Assembly (NCBI RefSeq): GCF_958979055.1
Contig: NC_084886.1
Span: 14,046,154-14,110,153, forward strand
Reading direction: 5' to 3'
DNA: 64,000 nt
Source of the DNA: Alnus glutinosa
Lineage: Eukaryota > Streptophyta > Magnoliopsida > Fagales > Betulaceae
Shown: positions 46,066-58,463 of the stretch, in pieces
Numbering within the stretch: position 1 is the stretch's first letter
How the letters are laid out: the number at the start of each line of letters is the position of its first letter
The notes under the pieces: generated by a model
Database searches by the model: none
The model's input: only the letters and a program-made list of their open reading frames with translations
Told to the model about the DNA's origin: nothing
Translations under genes and position numbers: made by a program

Positions 46066-46846
46066 ATGCGTCCAAGGCTACACACTGAAAATTCAATATA
46101 GGACCATGACTCCACGAGAGACAATGTTGACAAATTGAACTTGCGTATACAAATCCTCCACATCTACTCTTTCTTTTCAAATTTTTTTTTTTTTTTCAAA
46201 ATTTTACTTTATTTTTTCAAACTATCACTCCTCCAATTGCACTTAATTATTACACTTCTAAATTATAGCTCACTATAAGTCGGACTTACAAATTTCAAAA
46301 TATTTCGAGTTGCCACTTTTTTTCTTTTTCTTTTTTCTTCTTCTTCTTCTTTTTTTTTTTTTTATTTTTTTTTTATATCATGACCATCTTTTTGAATAGA
46401 AAACATCACACATGCTAATCATGTGTGAAAGAGCCGTTTCTTATATTAAGGGTGCATTTGAGATTGCAGTTTTACAAATAAAAAGTATGATTTTAAAATA
46501 AATCGTTTAGGAATTATAATTTTAAAAATTTATAATTTGAAAATATAAAAAATCTGTTTTGTCAAATTGCAGACATGAGATGATTTTTTAAAAACATAAA
46601 ATTTTAAAAATTAAACTAAAATTTTAAAGTTTAAACTAAAATTTTGTCTAAGTATTTAATTTAATGACGTTTCGGTCTTAAAACTCATTATAGATCGTAC
46701 ATTTAAAAAACGTATTTTCAAATTGTACGATGATCCTCAAAAGAAGAGATAAAAGTGCCACGCAACCAATCAATAAAGAGCAATGCTACGTTTCTCCTCA
46801 ATAAAACAAAAAGAAAGGTTACCTGCCAACTCCCTTTATTTTTAAG
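46066..46846. other. GST copy B upstream region to duplication junction
   Basis: Matches copy A (31443-31808) except for an inserted MITE-like part (about 46270-46675). Ends at the junction at 46846/46847. No gene. Confidence 0.55.
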
Positions 46847-48140
46847 TTTATTTGGAATCTTACATATTTTACTGTCATGAAGCATGAGTTTACTAATAAA
46901 TTGGCATTACATATTTTACTTCTATGAGATATGAACCTGTTAGTAAGCAAGACTAAGGGTTAACGTCCCAAGGCAAATGCCAAAGGTGTAAGTCCCAAGG
47001 CATCACAAATCAATCATGTATTAGGAGTTAGCATCTCACGGCATCTATATATGTTAAAACTGGAGATGATGAAAGACCCACAACATCTATAAATGATAAG
47101 ACTGTATTATGAGTTAGCGTCTCACGGCATCTATATATGTTAAGACCGAAGATGGTAAAAGACACACGTCATCAATAAATGATAAGACCGTATTATGAGT
47201 TAGTGTCCCATGGCATTTACAAAAATGATAAAACCGTATTATGAGTTAGTATCTCATGGCATCTACAAATAATAAAACTGTATTATGAGTAAGTGTCTCA
47301 CAACACTTATATGTGCATATGAATCTGTCATTACATCATATTGTTGCATTGTGTATTGTTAAATAAATCAGTATTTTATTATATTATTGAAGGAGGTGAC
47401 TCACTTGAATATAGTACAAACCACAATCACATATATATTTATGCAAGAAATGAGAGAAATGTCAGGACTATTAGAATCTTTTATGTTGAACCTATTGTTC
47501 AGGAATGAGGCTTTTATATATTTTCCGTTAATATGTAATAGTTTACATTATGATTCATTAGGTTAAAACAATGATTACGATATATCAGTGTTACATGTGG
47601 CACATATGTTAATGCTTTGTATTTACTTATTATGTGAGAACACGTTGGTCATATTTAAATATATATTGAGGTAATTCAGTCAATTCTAATATGTGATGTT
47701 CCCAAGTCTTTAAGAAAAAAAAAAATCGCTGCCAAAACTCAACTTTGATAACGTCGCAATGTTATGTGGAAATAAAAAAATTTCACTTATGTTTTTTGTA
47801 AAAAGCAGGGAGTCACAATTTGTACCAAATTTCGGCCAATTTAGGTGGAATTTGGTCGCCAGAATTCGGCGACGATGTCGAACGTCGCCAAATTTCTGCA
47901 GACCAGTGCCAGATTCCGACATGTTTTGCCAGAATTTGGCAGCGGTCCCTGGCACTAGAATCCAGCAATCGAATACCAAAATTCGAGGACATTTGGCTGT
48001 AGATTCGGGCTACCAACAATCTCCAATGCCAAGCGGTGGCGGATTCTCACAAACGTGCTTACAAGAATGAAAAGTTTAAAACCAGAAAATGATTTACGGT
48101 TTGTAAATCTTTTTCCAAAAATTAAAAGCACATCAGTGCA

Positions 48141-49514
48141 GAATTAGTAACCAAAAAAAAAATGTCTTATCTTCGGTCAGTATATGTAAAAGGCAATTTG
48201 TGTTCATATATAGCATGGTTTGATTTGTTGAGAAATGTACGTGCAGAATGCAATCTTCGCACCGCACAACAACTTGAACAGCCACAGCGTGATTTATGGG
48301 ATTAGGGGCAACGACAGGATTCAGGTGGTGAGAGACGACGAAGAGAACGTATTTGACGGGGAGCTCCGGGAGGGTCAGGTTCTAACGGTGCCACAGAACT
48401 TTGCTGTGATTAATGCTCCGTTTGTTTCGGCGTAAAATGATTTATGGAAAATGATTTGGGCATTTTTCGGTGTTTGGTAGGGGCGAAAATAATAGTTAAC
48501 CAGAAAATGATTTCTGTTTGACCAAAAATGATTAGTAAATTTAGGAAAATTTAAAAACGTAAATCATTTTTCAAAGACGCCAGACGTATTCGACCCCTAT
48601 TAAATGACACAGTCGACCTTCACTTCAAGCAGTTGACCATCAACAAAATCTTGTTGGTACCGAAATCCGACAGCATTCGGGCAATGTCGCCGGAATCCGG
48701 TGATAGAATCCGGCCATCGTCGTCGGAATCCAGTCAGCTCAGATTCCAACGACCGTATTCCGGCCAGAACGGCCGGGTTCCGGCCGGCTGGCCGGATCTG
48801 GCCAAAACGGCAAGATTCTGACCGGCCGACAGGATCTGGCCAGAAAATTCCGGCCAGAACAGCCTGATTCCAGCGATTATGGCAAATTCCGGCCAGTATG
48901 CCGAAATCCGACAGTTTTGGCAGGAATCCGATAATTTTTTGCCGGAATCCGGCCAACCCAGATTCCGACGAAACTGTTCGGATTCCGGCATTTATCTTGG
49001 ATTCTGGCTATAGTAGCCGGAATGGTGGAATTCGGTAAATGTGGCCGAAATCCTGTCGGTCAGTGACGGAATCTTGTCTTCATTAATTTTTATATTATTT
49101 TTCATTAATATTTATATGTTTTGAATAAAAATTGATTTTTATCGGTTAATATGAATGAATAAAAATATTTGTGATTTTTCGTACGCGCCAAACACCGAAA
49201 AATGCTTTCGGTGAAAAATATATTCCTGAAAAATGACTTCCCTGAAATCATTTTACGACGGAAACCATTTTACGTCGAAACAAACGGAGCATAAGATGGC
49301 AGGAAATTAGGGATTCGAGTGGGTGGCCTTCAAGACTAACGACAACGCCAAGATAAACCAACTTGCGGGAAGGCTGTCGGCCATCCGGGCAATTCCAGAG
49401 AATGCGCTAATAAACTCATACATCATTAACAAGGAGCAAGCAAGAAGGTTGAATTATAACAGGGAGGAGTCGACTGTGTTGAGCTCCGAATCAGGGCCAC
49501 AGAGGAGGGACTAA
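48141..49514 (+). pseudogene. 11S globulin 3' fragment, copy C
   Basis: Intron 3 part plus exon 4 (from 48247), split by the TIR element at 48414-49291, ending at the parental stop (49512-49514). Exons 1-3 are missing as in copy B. It has an extra in-frame stop: gga aat tag where the parent reads GGA AAT GAG (near 49308). Not able to encode a globulin. Confidence 0.92.
48414..49291. mobile_element. TIR element in globulin exon 4 (copy C)
   Basis: 878 bp counterpart of 38160-39081 with better kept ends, TGCTCCGTTTGTTTCGGCG and CGGAGCA, and taa at 48411-48413 and 49292-49294. Confidence 0.88.
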
Positions 49515-49680
49515 GCTTCTCATGTGTAACTTTGATCAAAGTAGTAGTAGCAGTATGTGAAGTAGGGAATAAGGCCCTCCAAGGGGTGGAGGGTAACTAG
49601 CTAGTTTGGCAACTTCTATGTTGTACTTCGTATGTAAGTAACTGCGGGGATGGACGCTTAAAACGTATGAGTTATTAGAA

Positions 49681-50428
49681 GAGGTAATTACCTTTTTGCC
49701 TATCAACTACTAAAAAAAATGTGCGATATCCCTATGAACTATCAACTCAACTAAAATATAACATCTAACTTTCAACTTTACACATTTTGCCCCCTTTCCG
49801 TCAGTCAGACCTGTTAACATTGACGGAATATGCCTGTTTTGGACGTTAATTTTAATTAAAATAGACAAATGCCCTTAATTGATAAAATAAAAAATAAAAA
49901 AATAAAAAATTGGTTTAAATTTATTAATAAAAAATATTAAAACTAATAAATTCAAAACAAAACAAAACAAAAAAACAAAGACAAAAACAAAAAAGGAAAA
50001 GAAGGAGAAAAAAAAAAAAGGAAAATGGGTGGCTGTCGAAGGGGATGGCGGGCGAGCCACCCCCAGAGGTGGCTTGCGGCCACCCCAAACAAACCAAGGG
50101 TGGCCATGCGACCCCCAGGTTGCGGGGTGGCTAGACCCACCTTTGGGGGTGGCTCGCAGGCCAACCCCTCCACCTAAGTGGGTGGCTGCCACTTCCTTTA
50201 GCAACCACCTCATTTTTCTATGATTTTTTTTTAAAAAAAAAAATTGAGGGCATTTAGGTCATTTTTAAAATTGAGTTAGGGTATTTAAGTCTTTTCACGA
50301 GTTAGGCTGACAGAAATGGGCAAAACATGTAACTGTGATAGTTGAATGTTCTTTCTTGGTCAAATTGGTAGTTCATGGGGGCATCACGCATTTTTTGGTA
50401 GTTGATGGGGGAAAAAGGTAATTACCCT
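49681..50428. mobile_element. MULE-like foldback (copy C)
   Basis: Counterpart of 39471-40228 with slightly decayed ends (GAGGTAATTACC and GGTAATTACCCT). Same site at the globulin polyadenylation signal. Confidence 0.82.
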
Positions 50429-50563
50429 TTAATAAAATATTCTCGTTTCCATCTACCCTCCCCCCCCCCCCTTTTTTTTTTTTTTTTTTTTCCCACTGAT
50501 CCGATTCTTACTAAATGATCTACCTATTATATACGAGACAAAGATGAATACTATAGCTCTTTT

Positions 50564-50847
50564 TAGGGTGCGTTTAGGATTGCGATTTTGTAGAGAAAAA
50601 GTACAATTTTAAACCAAATCGCAAAAAATGAACCGTCTGAAAACTGCCTTTTTAAAAAATTGATATTTGAAAACGCAGAAAACTGTTTTTTCAAATCGCA
50701 AGCAATTTGGTGTTTTTTTGAAAGCATGAAATTTTAAAAGGCTAACTTGCTATTTTAAATGTTATACTGCGATTTTGCCAAACGCTATTTTAAAAATCGC
50801 TATTTTTAAATAGCACTTTTTGAAATCGCAAACCCAAACGAACCTTA
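50564..50847. mobile_element. MITE with TAGGGTGCGTTT ends (copy C)
   Basis: Counterpart of 40352-40636. Confidence 0.7.
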
Positions 50848-51339
50848 AGTGTTTTTTGGGGTCTTTTTATGCTGACATGGCACCTGTGTGTTTTAATAAA
50901 AACAGGAGAGATAAATCAAGCAGCATGAGAAATGCTTTTTGGGGTCCTCCTATGCTATCAAGGCACTTTGTTTTTAATAATTAAAAAACGAAAAAATAAA
51001 TAAAATAAATAAAAAATAAAGAAAATAAAATAAAATCAGTATCATGTTAGCATAGAATGATTTCAAAAAGACACTAGAATGAACTCTAGCATTTCTTATA
51101 TATATATATGAGATATGATCTTTTACCATCTTAACACACAACTCTGAACCACTTTGCCCATATGGCAAGGTGGTCTCCTAGCTAGTTTAAGGGGTTTTTT
51201 TTTCTTCTAAAAAAACAAATGTAAAAGTAAAAGTTGCCACATGAACAAAGATGATCAAGAGTTGTGTCTTGGGATGGTAATGTATCATATGTATATATAA
51301 AGGTTTCCTCCTAGAGGATATCACTTTCAAAGAGAAGAG

Positions 51340-52067
51340 TACTATCGTTAGCTTTTAATGAGGATATGATATTTACACAATTTTTACACAACACACTCAC
51401 ATGAAATAGGATTCATATGAATGAGACCTACCACATGAGTCCCACCCCATGCGAGTTTATTGTGTAAAAGTTATGTAAATCTTGTTGTTTAAAAATCACA
51501 ACCCTATGATATATATGCCCTAAACTTGATCAAATCTTGATCCGAAGTTTGATCGAATCTTGATCTGAAGTTAAAATCTTCAACTTTGGGGGGGCCATAG
51601 TAAAAATCCAATTGGTTCAACTTTCTCAACAATTAATCAATTAAACTAGTGCGTATGTATGTACGTACGTATGTGTGTGTGGGTGAAGCTAGCTTTTACA
51701 ATTTTGGGAGTTAAAAAAACAAACAAAAAACAAAACAAAATTAGGGGTAAAATTATTTTTTTATTTTTTATTTTTTTTTCCTGGGAAAACTTGGGGATTG
51801 GGGAGGCCCCCCAAAGACTCAGGTGGCTCTGTCTCTGTATGTACGTACATATGTGTGTATGTTTAAATAAGAGCATCATCTTCAAACTCGTAATTAAGTC
51901 TATAAAATGCTATAAGGAAAAAAAAGAAAAAAAAAATGGTGGAATTTATCAATATTGAATTTGCAATAAATTTTGCATCATAAAAGTGAACTTTGGTGTA
52001 GTAGATTTGATTATCTACCATGCTAGCATAAAATGCTACATTCACTTTGGCCTGGCAGTGAAATAAA
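51340..52067. other. Gene-free interval in copy C
   Basis: Closely matches 41150-41859 in copy B. No gene is seen. Confidence 0.5.
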
Positions 52068-52240
52068 GAGTAATGGTAGGGATTATTTTTTTTTATCATC
52101 TTAGAGTTAATTGGCTTTTAAAATCATCCTTAAATTTGGGATGAATTACTATTAAATTTGAATTCAATAATAATTTTAGAAATTACATTAACTTTTGAGA
52201 GGATTAAAAGATAATAAAAAGATGGTCTCTACCATTACTT
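52068..52240. mobile_element. MITE, GAGTAATG ends (copy C)
   Basis: Same insertion as 30261-30431 and 41860-42030. Confidence 0.72.
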
Positions 52241-52728
52241 ATAAAATATGAATCCATTACGTGCTAAGTAAGAAAGTGTAAACTTGAAAGTACAGGTAAA
52301 ATTTCTCATTTTTCAAATTTGCAATTCATGATGTGCCCCAGGCTTAAAGCACACACGAAATAGACTTGAAAACCAGCCTAAGCGGGCTGCCCATTAACCT
52401 AATTTATGCTAAATGCTTAATAAAATCGGTCCTGTGGCTAGAACAGACCACCATGATAAGGTTAGCTTATACGAAATTAATTCCTCCACATTGGAATACA
52501 ATATATGAGGATGAGGTATTTAAGCATAACATAATTAGCTTCAATTATGAAAATTGGTTTGTGTAAAACCAACTGAAGAATTATTAATACATATTCCAAG
52601 AGCAAATCACAATTTTACTAATAAGCTAGGTGTCCAATAAAATTATTTTTCGAAACTTAGTAGGGACTCCCTAGGGATATTAGCACAAGAAAGCATGGCA
52701 CCTGCCCAGCACATAAATATAATCTTAA

Positions 52729-55038
52729 TTAAGCCACTGATGATGGACGAACAGAGGACAATGCTTTGCTGCGACCATGAAAATAAAGAAACATTTTGTC
52801 CCTAGGTGGTATGTTTTCCTTGATGATCGGGTGATTGAGAAAGTTGCTCGTCCATGAAGTGGTGGCAGGAAATGTTCGTGGGTCGAAAATCTGCATTGAC
52901 CCGACTTCGTCCCAAACAGGGAGCCAGTAAGAGATCCACCCCAATGCAACGTCCAAATACCCAATGCTCTCCCCTCCGAAAAACTTCTTCCCTTTGATCT
53001 CTTCCTCTATCTTTTCCATGGCCTCTATGGCTAATTTCACTGCCTTTTCTTTTTCCTCTCCCAGGGAACACATAGCACTCCATGCTTTAAAAAGCTATTC
53101 CAAGGAACAGAAAAACAAAAAAGATGATATAAAATTAGAGCATTCTCTGCATTTTAAATGTTTTAATCGTTCACTATCACGATTCCATGTAAATAATATA
53201 TTTTTACAGATTTCTTTATTCAATATCATTATTCCATTTAAATTCCACTTTTTTCTATCAGACATTTCTTCCCAATTCAGATTAGAGTGTCAGCATCAAA
53301 CTCTTTAAATTTTCTATAAATTTTGGCTCAAGAATATACTTTTTTGATTTTATCTATCACTTTTAAAAAGTTTTCTACATCAAACTCTCCAAATATTTTT
53401 CTATTTTAACTAAATATTTTTTTTTTATTAGTTTTAGTTGATCAAAACTAACTGCCATATGAACCCAGATGGCCTTTCCAACCAAAATTCCATCTTTTGT
53501 AGAGAAACGAAATACCCATAAACAAAATTCGTCATTACCCACAAGAAAGACAATCTATGTACAGTCAAAACACAAATTGAAAAAAAGGAGGGGAATAACT
53601 AAACAAGCACCTGGAAGAGAGAGAGAGAGAGAGCTGTGAAGATTTCGTGAAGATTCAGGGAAAGGAGAAAAACCGGAGGAGAGAAAGAGCTGTAATGGGA
53701 GAGAGAGTAGAAGGAGAGACCATACCTAGTAAGCCCATACCTTTTGCTCTCAAATTCTCCCTCTCTCATGGCCTTCTCTCACCGCTCAGCTTCCTTTGAG
53801 AAAAAGAATTGTGGGTTTGATCTGGTTTTCCAATTGGATTGGTGGGTTTGTTTCCTTCCAAGCCTATTGACCATCCCACTTCCTCCGGCACCACCACCAC
53901 TGCAAGACCACAACTTTCGTTTGTGGGTTAGATGACCCAAGGAGAGCGAGAAGAGAGGGAATTGCTGGCGGCAAAGGGAGGAAGGAAACTGAGCTGAGGA
54001 GAGAGAGGCAATATAAAACTCAATAAGGAATGGCGAAAACTTTTTTCTCTCTATATTTGGGTTAAGGTTCTGACAAAAACTAAAATGGTGAAAGAGTAGA
54101 GAGCTTGATGGAGGGCCAGTTTTGTGATATTTCTCCAAATTTTAGAGTAAAGAGGGTAATGGCGAGTTAAAAGATAAGGATGCTCTAGTGATTATTGAGC
54201 TAGAGCAATAAAGCTTTAGTTTATGGTTCATACTTGAAAAACTAGAAAAGAACATTGAAAGTGCGCATGTCATTGATTATGTATTGACCATCATAATGGG
54301 AACAATGTCGAATTAGGCCATTACAAATTGTAGCTTCTAGGGGAGGCAATGGATACTCTTTAAGAAATTCAAAGAATTGGTTTCATATCAGTGATGTTGT
54401 GCGTGAGAGGCTACTGTGTTTATAAAAAAAAAAAAAAGAAAAGAAAAAAAAAAAGAAAAAAAAGAAAAAAAGAGACCAAATTAATAATAACTAGGTTTGT
54501 CCATCGCTACTTTTTTCTTTTTTCTTTTTCTACTCAAACCACTAATCTCGAAATCTCGTTTTAATTCTTATTTTGTCTTTCGATTCACAGAAAGTCAATA
54601 ATGAAATAAAACCATTATTTCAATTTAAGAAAAAAAGAAAAAAGAGGACTAGTATAATATGCTAAAACATTCCAAAAACAACTAAAATTAAGAAGCATAT
54701 AATGGCAACAGGACAGGAATTACCTTCTCGTCTCCAAATCTGGCCCAAAATCGCGCTTTGGCTCTTTCATAAGGATCTTGAGGCAGCAATGGACTCTGTT
54801 TCCATGTCTCGTCGATGTACTCAAGAATAACGAAAGATTCGGCGACCACTTTCTGGTCATGTACCAGAACTGGAATCTTTTTGTGAACAGGGTTCAGCTG
54901 CAAGAGAAGAGGGCTCTTGTTAAAGATGTCTTCTTCAACGTACTCATAATCAACACCCTTGAGCTTCAGAGCCCATTCAACCCGCCGGGAATATGGGCTA
55001 GCCCAAAATCCCAAAAGCTTCACAGCTTGGCTTGCCAT
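52729..55038 (-). CDS. Tau-class glutathione S-transferase, copy C
   Basis: Two exons, 54724-55038 (105 codons) and 52729-53094, giving 226 residues without stops. The intron is 1629 bp. Ser14, Pro56, Glu67 and Ser68 are kept, but the active-site neighbourhood reads FWASPYSRR instead of FWVSPFSRR, placing Tyr beside the catalytic serine. At the start of exon 2 it has LFKAW where copy A has LLEPAW: one codon fewer, still in frame. DEVGSMQ as in copy B. TATATAAG lies at 55090-55097. Likely functional; the Val13Ala and Phe16Tyr changes could alter substrate range. Confidence 0.9.
53135..54187. mobile_element. Intron-inserted TIR element shared by B and C
   Basis: TTAGAGCATTC at the left and GGATGCTCTAG at the right mark an insert that copy A's intron lacks. 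The same insert in copy B spans about 42945-45140 and is further interrupted by two younger elements. The part at 53600-54030 is GA-rich then gene-like on the minus strand, with no recognised domain. Boundaries are approximate. Confidence 0.5.
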
Positions 55039-55097
55039 GAGATTTAGTAGTGAATGGTTGCTCTCGATCTACTCTCTCACCCGCTACTTCTTATATA

Positions 55098-55526
55098 ATG
55101 TGTCCGAGGCTACACACTGAATCTTTTTTTGTTTTGTTTTAGATTACACTCTGAAACTTCAATATAGGACCATGAGACGGCAATGTTGACCCATTGAACC
55201 TGCGTATAGAAATCCTCCACGTCTACTCTTTCTTTTCAATTTTTTTTTTTTTTTAATCTTGTTTTTTCAAAATTGTACTTTATTTTTCCAAACCGTCACT
55301 CCAATTGGACTTGCGCTTCAAAATTACAGCAATTTAAATGATTTCTTCTTTGACTAGGGGTGCGTTTGAGATTGCAATTTTACAGATAAAAAATATAATT
55401 TTAAACTAAATTATAAAAAATAAATTGTTAAAAAATTATATTAAATAATTTGTTTTTAAGTAGCAAGCAAATAGATTTTTTTTTTTTTAAACCCAAAATT
55501 TTAAAGATTTACATACTATTTTTGCG
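55098..55526. other. GST copy C upstream region
   Basis: Diverged from A and B, with extra T-rich inserts and a fragment of the TAGGGTGCGTTT MITE family from about 55357. No gene. Confidence 0.45.
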
Positions 55527-56375
55527 ATGGGTTGCAATGATTGCAATGCCCAGAGCCTCTCTCTCTAAAAAAGTCTCTATTCCTATGTAGCCTTTCTTGT
55601 TGGGGGAGGCTTCATGCCTTCCTCCCGGTTGCTGTTTTCTTCCCCTTAGCCTTGTTGGGCTAAGGGGGTTTTGTTTCCTCCCTAGTTTTCCAGTGGAGGC
55701 TAGAAGTCCCCCAACCATTAGGGTTATGTGATTTTTATCCCCCCGGTTTAGATCCGATGGTCGTAGTGCCCCTTCTAGTCCTTTTGGACTATGAAGGTTT
55801 TGTTTTGTTTGTTTTTTTGTTGTTTTATGACAGGAAACCACCTAGTGAGGTGCAGGAGGAGTGGTGCTCTTCTAGTGGCGTCGGTGGCAGCGTTGGCCGT
55901 TCCTCAATGTTTTAAGCATGCTGCGAGGCCAGATCTGTGTTAATCCGTTGTCCCATGATCAACACGCGCCCCTCAGCTTATGTCGCCGGAGTCTTATGGT
56001 CTTGCTGCTGTTTTCTATGGCTGGAAAGATGGTTAGTGTTCGGCGCGTAGCCCTCACGTGCCAAGTTATATTGTCATTCTAAGGTGCGTGTGAGGGCCAC
56101 GCTCCGTTCCTTTTGCCGTGGTTCGGTGGCGTCCAGTGAATTTTGGTGGTTGATGTTGGTAGGGTGTCTTGTAGGAGGCGTTCTTTTTCTGGTTGTAGCT
56201 TTGTTTTAGGTGGTTTTCTTGTTTGTTGTTGTATTGGTCTGAGCTTGGCTCAATTTGGGATACACACCTTAATGGTGTTATTCTGTGTACACCAGTTAGT
56301 AGTGATTTATGCCTTCTTCGAATAATTAATGAAAGTTTAACTTTCCCTTAAAAAAAAAAAAAAAAAAAAAAAAAT
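55527..56375 (+). mobile_element. Poly(A)-tailed retroposon, relative of 25086-26099
   Basis: Ends in a 25 base poly(A) tract at 56350-56374. Internal blocks (a GGGGGAGGCTTCATGCC region, CCTTAGCCTTGTTGGGCTAAGG-like hairpin text, TTTTGGACTATGAAGGTTTTG) parallel the minus-strand element at 25086-26099. No protein is encoded. The 5' end and target duplication are not clear; it may be 5'-truncated. Absent from copies A and B. Confidence 0.6.
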
Positions 56376-57450
56376 TCCTCCTCCAATTAGGAGAGAGGTG
56401 ATTGTGTGATCAACGTCAAAAAAAGAGATAAGTTGCCACGTACCCGCTCAATAAAGCAAAATGAATGATTACGCTGCCCTCCTGTATTTAGAGTTGACCC
56501 AAACCTCGACTTGGCACATATGGGTGAAAGGGACGGTTTCCAAATTTCGTCAATATTACGCTAACACTCCGTCACCAAGTGAAATGCGAGCCCAAAGTCC
56601 ATATTTCAGAACAAGTTTTACCCAAGGCCCATAATCATTCTTCAACTATACCCAATACTCTTACCCAAGACCCATAATCATTCTTCAACTATACCCAAAA
56701 CTCTTATATATATATTACATTATAATTATTTAACTATTAAGAACCCAAATATCATGCAAGTTTCTCATAGTCAAATTGATAGTTTTAATTGTAATTTTAG
56801 AGTATTAGGCAAAGGATAGTCTATCAAAACAAAATAAAAGAACCATATTAGACATTGAAATTAGAATATATATTACATTAAAGATACTATGTTAATCAAA
56901 AGAAAAAATGGGTTAATTACTTTTCCCTTATACTACTACTTATTTACACGCTGCTCTCATGAACTTTTAACTGTTACACTCAACCGCCTTAAACTTCTAT
57001 TTTCTTACTAAAAAATAAAAAATCATGCCGTTAGTCAAAATCGTTAAAAGGTCGTGAAATCACAAAAATATCTTAAGTTTAAGTTTAAGTTTTTCTTTAT
57101 TTAATTTTATTTAAGTTTTTAATTTTATTTTTTTTAATTTGAGGGTATTTCCATTTTTTTTTTTTTTATTTATATTTAAAACAACGCATATTTGATTTAC
57201 AACAACACATATTTGATTTAATGATCTTGACTAATGGATTAGGTTTTTGCCAATAAATTATAGTTTAAGGCAGTTAAGTGTGACATGTTGTATTTTATAG
57301 AGATGGTGTGTAAATGAGTGATAATTGAGGAAAAGAAAAGATAATTAACCAAAAAAAAAAAAAAACTAAAAAAACCAGCAGGGCTATAAAACACAACACT
57401 TGCATATTGCTACAACCACTATCATCGTAAATAAAAATGAAAATTACATA
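56376..57450. other. Ancestral outer flank with two empty sites
   Basis: Aligns with 31730-34050 of copy A but lacks the CACTA element (empty site near 56945) and the TIR element (empty site at about 57442, tacatataaataacc). It contains no gene and is useful as an unoccupied reference. Confidence 0.7.
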
Positions 57451-58427
57451 TAAATAACCAAATGATTAAAGTAGCTAGTGAACTAGTGCGCAATGAATCA
57501 TTTTTACTACTTTAGTTTTTATCTTTTGTTAAATTACTACTTATTCTAAAAGTTTAAACTAATAAAAAAATATTTATTTAATTATTTAATTAATATTTTA
57601 ATACACCTTTCTTCACAAAATAGAGCTATAAAAAGCACTAGTTTTGCAAGAAGGGCCAGAAATGCAATGATGCAGTTTCTTTTTCTTTTTCTTTGTGGTT
57701 TTTGTTGTTTTATGGCAAAGTGTTTGGGGGTCCCATGTGGGATGATGATGAATCGATGATATGGTGTCAATTGGTTTGTTCATCACCGCGTGAAGTCAAT
57801 ATCAGGACGCTCTTCATGGCCCCACCCTTGGGTTAAAGGGACCTCCAGTCTGAGTGGATATACATTCACTATGGATAGAATATAAATTAAATAATTAATT
57901 TTATTTGTTTTTATAAGCTTAAACATTTTAGACATATAAATAATAATTTAATATAATATCAAAATTAGAGGTAAGGAGTTCAAACACACTTCACAATTCA
58001 CCCCATTTAATTAAATATTTCAGCCATATTAGGGTGATAGGACGTATTTAAAATTTGAGGAGTCATGTGCCACAGGACACTAATACTAGGTAATAGGGTA
58101 TACATGCGGATGAAGATGCGATTATTTGCACTATCCGTATCTGCGAAATGTAGGTATTACTAGATATCTGCGTTATGTTTTTACTAATCTTATCCATGCA
58201 GTTATTGCGGTTATTATCCGTCGCATATTAGACAATGACCATTTTGGACATATTTTAGTCTCATGGGCTTTCTTTGGGTCTATATTAGAGCACTAGTAAC
58301 AGATATTCTATAGATGATTTATTTCCCTAAATATAGGAAAAAAAAATTTTAAAAAAAAAATAAAAAAATACCCACATCAGTTTTCCTATATTTCCCCTAA
58401 ACTCTTAGATAGCATTGTAGCTGCCTA

Positions 58428-58463
<36 letters not shown>

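Larger units (their letters stand above)
36482..46846. repeat. Tandem duplication unit B (10,365 bp)
   Basis: Sequence from tttatttggaatcttac (36482) to the GST copy B upstream flank (46846) is repeated directly from 46847. The unit holds the end of the LTR-like sequence, a TIR element piece, the 11S globulin 3' fragment, the MULE, several MITEs and GST copy B. Copy C begins at the same tttatttggaatc with a 3-4 base filler before it. Confidence 0.88.
46847..57450. repeat. Tandem duplication copy C
   Basis: Direct copy of the unit at 36482-46846, continuing past the GST into sequence that matches the flank of copy A (31700-34050), that is, the original outer flank. It carries its own tandem array (46955-47315, shorter), globulin fragment, MULE, MITEs and GST copy C. 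Confidence 0.85.

Noticed and set aside
53779..54138. 119-codon minus frame in the GST copy C intron
   Set aside because: The counterpart in copy B (43902-44135) is shorter and altered, so it is not under coding constraint; kept only as part of the intron element.
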